From positions 1-64,000 of the forward strand of contig JABILA010000088.1 of the NCBI GenBank assembly GCA_018654745.1: a stretch of DNA of 64,000 nucleotides, given 5' to 3'. Shown one piece after another: positions 1 through 7,354 of the stretch; within the stretch, counting starts at the first letter, position 1; every line of letters begins with the position of its first letter. Source of the stretch: Alphaproteobacteria bacterium (GTDB lineage Bacteria; Pseudomonadota; Alphaproteobacteria; UBA2966). The notes beneath the pieces are model-generated. The model saw nothing but the letters and a program-made list of their open reading frames with translations, searched no databases and had not been told where the DNA came from. Both the position numbers and the translations under genes were made by a program.

Positions 1-134
1 TAGAGTTCCACTTGCTTCATCCCCGCCCTCCGCAAAAGCAGAAAGCTTAACACCACCGGTAATCTACTCCGGCCAACAACCAGACGATCTGGCCGCTTCA
101 GTGGTGGATTATTGCTCCGGCGGTCTCAGCCCCA
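1..134. other. Sequence left of the tRNA-Arg fragment, presumed end of an integrated element
   Basis: No convincing gene is visible. Sequence at about 103-134, where the 5' half of the neighbouring tRNA should be, does not match a tRNA-Arg 5' half: there is no GCACCCG acceptor strand and no D-arm. This is what is expected if an integrative element ends here. It could also be ordinary sequence beside a decayed tRNA. Confidence 0.3.
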
Positions 135-179
135 CTCCGAAGGCAGAGGTCGTGAGTTCGAATCTCGCCGGGTGCACCA
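135..179 (+). pseudogene. 3' half of tRNA-Arg(CCG); probable attachment-site scar
   Basis: From the anticodon loop onward this is a good tRNA: loop CTCCGAA with anticodon CCG at 137-139, 3' anticodon stem GGCAG, variable AGGTC, T-arm GTGAG-TTCGAAT-CTCGC with complete pairing, acceptor strand CGGGTGC, discriminator A and encoded CCA at 177-179. The matching 5' half is absent: the bases before the loop do not pair with GGCAG and no complement to CGGGTGC exists upstream. A fragment starting exactly at the anticodon loop is the classical product of tyrosine-recombinase integration into a tRNA gene. Because the tRNA reads rightward, the restored full gene and the element should lie to the left. 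Confidence 0.75.
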
Positions 180-304
180 ATTTTCTACATATATTTCAAA
201 AATTTCGGGCTTCATGTACCCAACAAACCAGGTCACAGACCCGACAGCCCAGAGCGCTCTGGCCCGTCAGGTCGATCACGCTGCGCCAAGTTTTCTTACA
301 ATAT
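180..304. other. Intergenic spacer between tRNA fragment and MFS gene
   Basis: No coding potential is evident. It contains a perfect 14-bp palindrome, CCAGAGCGCTCTGG, at 249-262. No T-run terminator follows the tRNA fragment. Confidence 0.3.
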
Positions 305-1855
305 TCAGGTATTGCGGTCCTCTGATTGAGAAGCCGGTCGCGAAAAGGCCTTCAAACCTATTATCCCGACAAAACCCGCCAGCACTGTTGAAACCGACGC
401 GACCAATACGGCATCGCTGAAACCGGCCGTGAAGGCTGTGCGGACGCTTATGTCCAGTGCTGCTGCCTGGTTTTGGCTGAGGGACGCGGGTGGGACGAGA
501 GCACCCAGCCGGTGAACCTGATCGGTAATTAATTTCATCTGTTCAGGATCAAGTCCCAATGCATCCAGACTTGTGGCAAGATTTTTCGTAAAACCGTTGG
601 TTAGCAGGACACCCATCATAGCAACGGAGACCAGACCCGCGATGCGGGCCATAGAGTTATTCACTGCCGACGCCAAACCGCTGCGCCCTTCACCCGCTGC
701 ATTCAGTGCCACAGTTGTCAGCGGTGCAATAAAAAACCCGAGACCGGTGGCCAGCACGGCCAGGGCTGGCAGAACATGACGGAAAAAATTTCCGTCAGCC
801 GGTGCCTGGGCCAGCCAGAATAATCCACCGGCGACCAGAAACGGCGCGCTGGCTAATAACGGTCCTGCACCGTGTTTGTCCATCAACTTTCCGACCGGGC
901 GAGACAACAGCACGATGGCGATAGATATGGGCAATCCGGCGGCACCAGCCTGAAGGGCTGTCAGGCCATAAACCTGAATATGAAAAAAGGGCAACAAAAA
1001 CAACGAACCCTGGAAGCCGGCAAAAAATAGAAAAGTCTGCACATTTACCAGGACAAAGACGCGTCGCCGAAACATCCACAGCGGCAGCATGGGATGCTTG
1101 CAGATCGCTTCATAAATAATCAAAAGAGGCAGCAGAACAGCAGCCGCGATCAATGAAACCAGCACCAGATCATCACCAAACCCACGCCGTGCACCTTCCA
1201 GCAAACCGAAAACCAGGGCGCCCAGACCGCTGGTGATCCCGATGATACCAATGATATCCAGGTGTGCGGTTGCGGTCTGCCCAAAAGGCGGTTTTGGCAC
1301 ACCACGCAGAAAGAGAAATGCAGCTGCGCATAGCGGCAGATTGATAATAAAGATCCAGTGCCAGGACAGAAGATCAACCGCCGCCCCACCGGCGAGCGGA
1401 CCCAAAGGGATCATCATGGAACTGATGGCCGTCCAGCTGCCAATTGCCTTGCCGCGTTGATCGGGCGGAAAACAAGCGTTTAGCAGGGCCAGGCTGGAAG
1501 GCAGAACAAATGCCGCTGCCAGTCCCTGGGTGGCGCGGGCAAATATCAACATATCTCCGGAGGTCGACACTGCGCACAACAAGGAAGATGCTGCAAAGGC
1601 CAAAATGCCATAGCGCAAAACCCGGCGGTAGCCAAAACGATCCCCAAGGGCCCCGCCCATCATCATCAGTGACGCCACAAACAGAAGGTATATTTCGGCC
1701 ACCCAAAGGGCGCTGGCCGCGTCCATCCCAAGCTGTGTCTGCATGACCGGCAGAGCCGTATTGACAGCCATCATGTCGGCAAAGCCCATGCCGCTGACAA
1801 TCGCTGTTGTCATCAGGACCTTTTTTTCCTGACTTTTCGTAAGCAGAATTGGCAT
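305..1855 (-). CDS. MFS transporter, DHA2 (EmrB/QacA-like) drug/metabolite exporter
   Basis: A 516-residue polytopic inner-membrane protein with about 14 hydrophobic segments, as in the DHA2 proton-antiport family. Motif A appears as GDRFGYRRVL near residues 70-80 and the motif-C-like glycine-rich stretch LGPLAGG near 155. The ATG at 1855 is preferred over a TTG at 1915 because homology-like sequence (MTTAIVSGMGFADMMAVNTALPV) begins shortly after it, while the upstream 20 residues overlap a different small reading frame. It is the last gene of the minus-strand arm that carries eboC, eboD and eboF, so it may export the metabolite handled by that arm. Substrate unknown. Confidence 0.85.
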   Translation of the reverse strand: MPILLTKSQEKKVLMTTAIVSGMGFADMMAVNTALPVMQTQLGMDAASALWVAEIYLLFVASLMMMGGALGDRFGYRRVLRYGILAFAASSLLCAVSTSGDMLIFARATQGLAAAFVLPSSLALLNACFPPDQRGKAIGSWTAISSMMIPLGPLAGGAAVDLLSWHWIFIINLPLCAAAFLFLRGVPKPPFGQTATAHLDIIGIIGITSGLGALVFGLLEGARRGFGDDLVLVSLIAAAVLLPLLIIYEAICKHPMLPLWMFRRRVFVLVNVQTFLFFAGFQGSLFLLPFFHIQVYGLTALQAGAAGLPISIAIVLLSRPVGKLMDKHGAGPLLASAPFLVAGGLFWLAQAPADGNFFRHVLPALAVLATGLGFFIAPLTTVALNAAGEGRSGLASAVNNSMARIAGLVSVAMMGVLLTNGFTKNLATSLDALGLDPEQMKLITDQVHRLGALVPPASLSQNQAAALDISVRTAFTAGFSDAVLVASVSTVLAGFVGIIGLKAFSRPASQSEDRNT

Positions 1856-1857
1856 CT

Positions 1858-1926
1858 TCAGGCAGCCGCCATTGCAACGCTGCCAGGAGAAAGCGTTATC
1901 GCGATTGCCAGACAAACTTTTATCAT
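1858..1926 (-). CDS. Candidate 22-residue leader or signal-peptide remnant upstream of the MFS gene
   Basis: ATG at 1926 is preceded by a purine-rich AAGGGGGG with 4-nt spacing. The product begins MIKVCLAIAITLSPGSVAMA and reads like a Sec signal peptide (basic residue, hydrophobic run, AMAAA end) before a TGA. The stop is 2 nt before the MFS ATG, an arrangement suited to translational coupling. It could be a real leader peptide or what is left of a lost periplasmic gene. Known function: none that I can name. Confidence 0.35.
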   Translation of the reverse strand: MIKVCLAIAITLSPGSVAMAAA

Positions 1927-1967
1927 GGAGCCCCCCTTGGCAAATCTATCGCGTTATAACTTCTGAT

Positions 1968-2852
1968 TCAGGTTCCCGGTATCCATCGCTGGAAGGCCAG
2001 AGTCAGTGGAAAACCGATTAGTGCAAACAGGGCCAGTTTTGTGTCCCCACTTGCAGCGATTAGCAAAGCGTCCAAAAGACAAATGCCCGCCAGCAGGGAA
2101 ACCACGGCCCGCGGCACGTTGATGCGGGATGGAAAGACCAGGAATGACAAGGCATACAAAACCCAGAGCAAAAAAATGACCAGGATCACAAGACTTGTCT
2201 GATCAATATTCAGCATGCTTGCCGCATAGGCAAAAGGAACGCCGAGAAAAATCAGGGGCCAAAGGTTGGTGATCTGATTGAGGTTTTCCTGCTTTGCAGC
2301 GAACGTTAAACCAATCAAGTAGCACAGCAATACACCTGCCCCGAAATACAATCCGTTCGGCAGGGAAGTCGTCAGCACAAGGCCAGCGGCCACATAAATC
2401 AGCATGCGACAAGCACCCATGACCAAGGGACCCAGCGGGTTATTTTTGTGGTTCCAGTTATAAAAGGTAATACAGACGGCCAAAGCCAAACCTGCAATCG
2501 CCGGTGCCAAGCCTGTGCCATTTGGCAGTTGTGTTCCAGCCCAGGCCAGACCGGCAACGCCCAGCAAAAGCATGCCAAAACCCAGGTGAAAGATCAAACG
2601 GGCCGACACCTGGCCAGACGGGATGGGCCGTTCCGGACGTTCAACTGCATCTATCTCCGCATCAAAGGCGTCATTCAGATACATGCCACCGAGATAAAAA
2701 AACGTCATGGAAACCATCAAGGCCCATATTTGTACTGAGCTTGCACTCAAGCCTGTGCCTACACCGGTGAGCGTCAGACCGGCCAGAACATTGGTCCAGA
2801 CAGTCGGCAAATTCGAAACCCTTCCAAGACGCAAGGCAACCTGAATATTCAT
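1968..2852 (-). CDS. eboC: EboC, UbiA-family membrane prenyltransferase
   Basis: 294 residues with 8-9 hydrophobic helices. The UbiA signature is clear: NDAFDAEIDAVERPERPIPSG near residues 60-80 supplies the first Asp-rich motif for prenyl diphosphate and Mg. The second Asp-rich motif typical of UbiA is weak, replaced by FYNWNHKNNPLGP. EboC is predicted to transfer a prenyl chain to an unidentified acceptor in the membrane. It sits 18 bp after eboD, in the same transcription unit as eboD, eboF and a type-2 IPP isomerase, which would supply DMAPP. The ATG at 2852 follows a TTG at 2855; either could be used. Acceptor substrate unknown. Confidence 0.85.
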   Translation of the reverse strand: MNIQVALRLGRVSNLPTVWTNVLAGLTLTGVGTGLSASSVQIWALMVSMTFFYLGGMYLNDAFDAEIDAVERPERPIPSGQVSARLIFHLGFGMLLLGVAGLAWAGTQLPNGTGLAPAIAGLALAVCITFYNWNHKNNPLGPLVMGACRMLIYVAAGLVLTTSLPNGLYFGAGVLLCYLIGLTFAAKQENLNQITNLWPLIFLGVPFAYAASMLNIDQTSLVILVIFLLWVLYALSFLVFPSRINVPRAVVSLLAGICLLDALLIAASGDTKLALFALIGFPLTLAFQRWIPGT

Positions 2853-2870
2853 CAATAATTGTTCCGGAAG

Positions 2871-4100
2871 TTATTTCACTGAGGCTCGGTTTTTGAGCCA
2901 GGCCAGACTGTCGAGAATAACAGCTTCGTCCATTTCATTCACTTCATGTCCGGTGCCTATGCCCGTCAACAATGTGATGGTTAATTCGCCACCCAGATGT
3001 TCGCGAAATTCTCGCAGGCCCGCAAGAATTGTCAGGCTGCCGTCATCATTGCGCATCTCCAGGGCCGGATGCCAAAGATCAAACCCCAGCTTCTCGAGCA
3101 AGGCACAAACACGATCTTCATTGCCCGCGCCCAAAAATCCTTTGGCAACACTGTAGCGCGTATCCAGGGCCAGACCGATGGCCACGGCTTCACCATGGCG
3201 CACGGCGTGATCGGTGATGGATTCAAGTTTGTGCGCCGACCAGTGGCCGTAATCCAGCGGCCGGGCACTGCCAGCCTCAAACGGATCGCCGCCAAAGGCA
3301 ATTTGATGCATATGCAATTCGGCGCAGCGCCGGATCAGGTGATTAACTGCTGGTGGATCAAAGCGGGCGAGGGCTTCGGCATTGGCTTCAAGGGTGGCAA
3401 AAAAACTACCGTCCCGGATCAGGGCTACTTTGACGGCTTCCGCCATACCTGCCCGTCGGTCCCGTTCATTCAGGCTCGCCAAATAGGCCGAATCATTAAT
3501 CACCGCGAAGGGTGGCGCGAAGGAGCCCAGGAGATTTTTCGAGCCCCAGGCATTTACACCGGTTTTAACCCCGACGCCAGAATCATTTTGCGCCAGGACA
3601 GTTGTTGGCACCCGGATCAGGCGCAGGCCCCTGTGTGTTGTGGCCGCCACATAGCCGATCATATCCAGGAAGGCCCCGCCGCCGATTGCCATGACAAAAG
3701 AATGTCGGTCGATGCCCAAGTCCAGCATTTGCTTTTGCAAACGGGCAACAAGGTCAGGGTCGTTTTTGACACCTTCGCCGCCGGAAATAATTTCCGGTGC
3801 CGTGACCAGATCAATGGTTTCCGCATTGGTCTGGGCATAATTTGTAATGTCATCGGCCAGATTTGGCAGGGCATCCGCGACACCCGCATCAATGAAGGTA
3901 ACAAAGCGGTGCCGACGGTGGCTTTCCAGACGGGTCAACGCCTTGATAAAAACTTCGTTGTCGGCGGCGAACATATTTTTGGTAAAATAGACTGGATAAG
4001 CGAAAGGCACAGAAAACTGCTGCATGTACACATCTGTGCCCGATTGCAGATCCGTATCAAGATCACCCCCAAAATCAACCATATCTCGTGCCTCAGCCAT
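2871..4100 (-). CDS. eboD: EboD, 3-dehydroquinate-synthase-like sugar phosphate cyclase
   Basis: 409 residues. NAD-binding and active-site motifs of the DHQS fold are present: GGGAFLDMIGYVAATTHRG around 130, PTTVLAQNDSGVGVKTGVN around 160, KNLLGSFAPP, and metal ligands in AEAVK, GHWSAH and RHGEAVA. DHQS-like enzymes cyclise seven-carbon sugar phosphates. In the ebo context the substrate is not settled, and this one is clearly diverged from housekeeping AroB. The ATG at 4100 is chosen because the alternative TTG at 4118 adds six residues without support. A 67-bp gap separates it from eboF upstream. Confidence 0.88.
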   Translation of the reverse strand: MAEARDMVDFGGDLDTDLQSGTDVYMQQFSVPFAYPVYFTKNMFAADNEVFIKALTRLESHRRHRFVTFIDAGVADALPNLADDITNYAQTNAETIDLVTAPEIISGGEGVKNDPDLVARLQKQMLDLGIDRHSFVMAIGGGAFLDMIGYVAATTHRGLRLIRVPTTVLAQNDSGVGVKTGVNAWGSKNLLGSFAPPFAVINDSAYLASLNERDRRAGMAEAVKVALIRDGSFFATLEANAEALARFDPPAVNHLIRRCAELHMHQIAFGGDPFEAGSARPLDYGHWSAHKLESITDHAVRHGEAVAIGLALDTRYSVAKGFLGAGNEDRVCALLEKLGFDLWHPALEMRNDDGSLTILAGLREFREHLGGELTITLLTGIGTGHEVNEMDEAVILDSLAWLKNRASVK

Positions 4101-4167
4101 TAAATTGCCATCCCCCAATGATCAACCCAAGTCGTCAACCTAGCCATAAACATGATTATTTGTCCAT

Positions 4168-5544
4168 CTATTCAAATACATGCCGCAGGATCATGTCCTT
4201 AACGGCTGTAGGGGCTAAAGGTCCCTCTTCGGCGAAGGCGGCGTCTGAGGTCATGAAAACCGCCCCTTCTTGATCATCGTCTGTGGGGCGTCCGTGTGAT
4301 CCCTTGACCAGGCTTGCGTCCAGCGGAATGACATCCATCAAAGTGCGAAAGCCCAATATTTTTTTGACCAGCCGCCAGATGATCGCGACCTTGGGGAAAG
4401 TAATCGCCGGATCCATGAATAGTTCCACCGGGTCGTAACCTGGCTTGCGATGGATCTCGACGGTCGGCGCAAAGTCAGGGCATTTGGCGTCGTCCAGCCA
4501 GTAATAATAAGTAAACCAGCTGTCAGCCTCTGAAATAGCAACCAGGTCCCCTGCCCGATCATGATCGAGGCCGCGTTCCGCTTTGCCAGCGGCGCCCAGC
4601 ACTTCTTCTACGCCGGGCTGGGCTTCGATCAGGCTTTTGATTTCCGCCAGACGGCTTTTGTCGTTGACATAGATATGGGCGATCTGGTGATCCGCCACGG
4701 CAAAGGCCCCACTGGCGCCGGGATCGAGAATCTCTTTGTCGTGTTCTTCTTCGCGCACCTGAATGAGACCAGCCTGGCGCAACACACGATTTAGATGGAC
4801 AGGTCGATTAACGGGTGTGATGCCATATTCCGACAGCACAATAATGCGCGCATCATCGGCTTCGGCCTGATCGATAATCTGACCACAAACGCCGTCAACT
4901 TCGCGCAAGTCAGTGGCGATATCAGGATGGTGTGGGCCAAGGCGTTGCAGGTTGTAATCAAGGTGCGGCAGGTAGACCAGAGTCAGGGTCGGGTCACTGG
5001 TTTCGCGCACATGAACGGTGGCATCGCCAATCCACTGACTGGAAGAGATATCCGTGGCGGGTCCCCAAAAGCGGAACAAGGGAAAACGTCCAAGTTTTTT
5101 GGTCAGTTCAACCCGCAGGCTTTCAGGCTTGGCATAACAATCAGGTAACTTGCGCCCGTCCGCCGGATACATGGGACGCGGCGTCACCCCGATATCCGCC
5201 GTGAGATACATATTGTACCACCAGAACATATTGGCGCAGGTGAATGTCTTGTCGCGCGCCTTGGCAGTTTCCCAAACCCATTCGCCCTTGATCAGTTTGT
5301 TGGATTGACGCCAAAACCAGATTTCAGACAGATCCTTGAAGAACCAACCGTTGCCCACAATGCCATGCTCACTTGGCAAGGTGCCGGTCAGATAAGTAAC
5401 TTGTGAGGAACAGGTTACAGCGGGCGTGACCGTGTGTAGGGGGCGTATGCCGCCCTTGTCAGCGATTTTTTTGAGGTTTGGCGTGTTCACCCCTACCATC
5501 GAAGGCGACAGGCCCACCACATTAATGACAACCGTCTTACGCAT
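4168..5544 (-). CDS. eboF: EboF, alkaline-phosphatase/nucleotide-pyrophosphatase-fold protein
   Basis: 458 residues with the alkaline-phosphatase superfamily layout: PAVTCSSQVTYLTGTLPSEHGIVGNGWFF around 40-70 carries the nucleophile region, PHLDYNLQRLGP is near 195, and LSEYGITPVNRPVHLNRVLR is near 245. The usual N-terminal metal Asp (as in IDGLRPD) is replaced in INVVGLSPSMVG, which I recall as a feature of EboF proteins, so classic nucleotide pyrophosphatase activity should not be assumed. The start ATG directly follows the stop of the upstream isomerase gene (TGA-ATG) with GGGGGAG as ribosome site, indicating tight coupling. Probably acts on a phosphorylated or phosphonylated ebo intermediate. 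Confidence 0.85.
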   Translation of the reverse strand: MRKTVVINVVGLSPSMVGVNTPNLKKIADKGGIRPLHTVTPAVTCSSQVTYLTGTLPSEHGIVGNGWFFKDLSEIWFWRQSNKLIKGEWVWETAKARDKTFTCANMFWWYNMYLTADIGVTPRPMYPADGRKLPDCYAKPESLRVELTKKLGRFPLFRFWGPATDISSSQWIGDATVHVRETSDPTLTLVYLPHLDYNLQRLGPHHPDIATDLREVDGVCGQIIDQAEADDARIIVLSEYGITPVNRPVHLNRVLRQAGLIQVREEEHDKEILDPGASGAFAVADHQIAHIYVNDKSRLAEIKSLIEAQPGVEEVLGAAGKAERGLDHDRAGDLVAISEADSWFTYYYWLDDAKCPDFAPTVEIHRKPGYDPVELFMDPAITFPKVAIIWRLVKKILGFRTLMDVIPLDASLVKGSHGRPTDDDQEGAVFMTSDAAFAEEGPLAPTAVKDMILRHVFE

Positions 5545-6636
5545 TCAGTCTGCTCCCCCTTTGTTCAGATTTTTATCGCGGGCTTGCCACAAAGCAACCT
5601 GGCCAGACAACACAGGTTGCCGTGCCGCAAATTCTTCCAGATTACGGCAGTCGCTTAAAGCCAGGCTGATTTTGATTTCTTCAATAATGAGCCCGAGTTC
5701 TTCGACAGCCGCCTCAGGTCCATCAACGGCTGCGGCCAAAATCTTGCGGCCAATGCCGACCAAATGCGCCCCCAACGACAAAGCCTTTGCGGCCTGAAGC
5801 CCATCTGAAATGCCGCCCGTGGCAATGATCGGCAAACCGGTCTCCCGGACCTCCAGCACACTGCAGGCCGTGGGAATTCCCCATGTGGAAAAGGTTTGGG
5901 CCAAGCGCGCGCCGCGCTGATCATCAGCCGTAGCGGCCCTTATGCCTTCAATCAACGTGAAGCTGGTGCCGCCCATGCCGCCAACGTCGATGGCCGCAAT
6001 TCCGGTTTCCAAAAGTCGGTTTGCAGTCACCCGATCAAAGCCGCAACCGGTTTCTTTGACAATGATCGGCACCGGCGATTTGGCGACCAATTCACCGAGG
6101 GCGTCATATGCGCCGCCCGGTTTGATGTCGCCTTCTGGCTGAACCAATTCCTGTAAAACATTAATATGCACCGCCATCGCGTCCGCTTCGATCATGTCGA
6201 TCAGTCGCCTCATTACGTCTGTGCCGGTCTCACCTTCCAGAACCTGGGAAATACCAATGTTGCCACAAATAAAAGCGTCGGGTGCGTGTCGGCGCACAAT
6301 GGCATAGGACGGCACCAGATCAGGATCGACCAGGGCAGCACGCTGGCTACCGACACCCATAGCGGCACCATGGGTTTGCGCGGCAGTGGCCAGAGCGGCA
6401 TTTATTTTTTCCACGTCCGGGTGGCCGCCGGTCATGCCAGCAATAAAGACCGGCGCCTGTAAATCGAAATCCAGAAAGGTCGCGGCGAGATCAACATCGT
6501 CCGGGTTAGTTTCCGGCAGCGTCACCGGCACCAGGGTGACATCAGACCAACCGGGATCACGAGTTGAGACTGCCGCATCGCTCATAGCGAGCGCAACATG
6601 ATCCAGCTTGCGTTGACGAATGGAAGGATCACTCAT
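5545..6636 (-). CDS. fni: Isopentenyl-diphosphate delta-isomerase, type 2 (FMN-dependent)
   Basis: 363 residues matching type-2 IDI throughout: RKLDHV at residues 9-14, FIAGMTGG near 65, AMGVGSQRAAL near 92, HINVLQELVQPEGD near 155, IIVKETGCGFD near 190, and FMN phosphate-binding GGISDG and GLGA-like segments near 285. It interconverts IPP and DMAPP in the cytosol using reduced FMN. It is the first gene of the minus arm and abuts eboF with no gap, so it likely feeds DMAPP to the EboC prenyltransferase. Type-2 IDI is patchily distributed, and its place here suggests co-transfer with ebo rather than a housekeeping role. Confidence 0.93.
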   Translation of the reverse strand: MSDPSIRQRKLDHVALAMSDAAVSTRDPGWSDVTLVPVTLPETNPDDVDLAATFLDFDLQAPVFIAGMTGGHPDVEKINAALATAAQTHGAAMGVGSQRAALVDPDLVPSYAIVRRHAPDAFICGNIGISQVLEGETGTDVMRRLIDMIEADAMAVHINVLQELVQPEGDIKPGGAYDALGELVAKSPVPIIVKETGCGFDRVTANRLLETGIAAIDVGGMGGTSFTLIEGIRAATADDQRGARLAQTFSTWGIPTACSVLEVRETGLPIIATGGISDGLQAAKALSLGAHLVGIGRKILAAAVDGPEAAVEELGLIIEEIKISLALSDCRNLEEFAARQPVLSGQVALWQARDKNLNKGGAD

Positions 6637-6782
6637 CCCAGGCCTGGTCCTTTTTTGTTGGCCCGGATTGTCACCGAACAGGTCAAACGGGTTTTGTGGC
6701 GCATTGACACAGACAAGTTCGACAGCACCGGGAGCGAAAGAGGATAGAGGGCGTGTTGGATTTGGACGTCAGCACAGGAAAA

Positions 6783-7220
6783 TTAGATTTTTTTGAAATA
6801 TTCGATCATGATATCAGCATCCTCGTTGGTAAGGCCTAAATTGGGCATCACGGTGCCCGATTTTACAGATCCAGGATTCATCAACCAGGCTCTCATGTTT
6901 TCCGGGGTGTTTTTCAACTTCCCCCCAAGCAGGCGTTTTCTTGTTTTCATTCCCTTCAGGGATGGCCCGGCTTCGCCGTAGGCGTCTTCAACGCCGGGAA
7001 TAAGGTGACAGCCACCACAGCCTTTTTCCAGCAGAAGCGCTTTGGCCTCAGGTGATGCGTTTGCGTTTTCAGCACCTCCAGCAATGCTGAAGACCAAAAG
7101 CACCAGTGCTATGCCAGCCAGGGAAGCGGGCGAGCGACGCCGTCCTGGAAAGAAAGTGGATGGCTGGAGACGGGGACTTAAAGTCAGAGCAAAACGCGTG
7201 AACTGGAGTAGCTTCGTCAT
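6783..7220 (-). CDS. Class I c-type cytochrome, periplasmic
   Basis: 145 residues. A hydrophobic segment (SLAGIALVLLVFSIAGGA) ends in ANA, giving a signal peptide or anchor. The mature part has one haem site, CGGCH, and the distal Met region GTVMPNLGLTNEDADIMIEYFKK typical of small class I cytochromes. The N-terminus before the hydrophobic stretch is unusually long (about 35 residues), so translation may start later. It lies 134 bp after the secreted sugar dehydrogenase on the same strand and is its natural electron acceptor. Whether it is co-transcribed with fni-eboFDC downstream is open; the 146-bp gap could hold a promoter. Confidence 0.88.
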   Translation of the reverse strand: MTKLLQFTRFALTLSPRLQPSTFFPGRRRSPASLAGIALVLLVFSIAGGAENANASPEAKALLLEKGCGGCHLIPGVEDAYGEAGPSLKGMKTRKRLLGGKLKNTPENMRAWLMNPGSVKSGTVMPNLGLTNEDADIMIEYFKKI

Positions 7221-7296
7221 TATTCGTCTTTTCTATCTGAGAGAATCGTCTTTTCAAATTGAATTCAAACTATACACACAGGGCATATTGTTCTGT

Positions 7297-7345
7297 AAAC
7301 GGCAGAAGCCTGGCCGCCCTCGGACGACCAGGCTTCTTTCCGTTT
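7297..7345 (-). terminator. Hairpin after the sugar dehydrogenase gene
   Basis: Perfect 10-bp inverted repeat AGAAGCCTGG (7304-7313) / CCAGGCTTCT (7328-7337), extended by AAACGG/CCGTTT after one or two unpaired bases. It starts 10 bp beyond the stop of the dehydrogenase gene. The following T-run is poor, so it may weaken read-through into the cytochrome gene or protect the mRNA end rather than terminate fully. Confidence 0.5.
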
Positions 7346-7354
7346 AATTCAAGC

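Noticed and set aside
103-179. A complete tRNA gene at the left edge
   Set aside because: The 5' acceptor strand, D-arm and 5' anticodon stem cannot be formed; only the 3' half pairs.
249-262. 14-bp palindrome CCAGAGCGCTCTGG as an operator
   Set aside because: It lies beyond the 3' end of the MFS gene with no promoter nearby and is too isolated to support a function.
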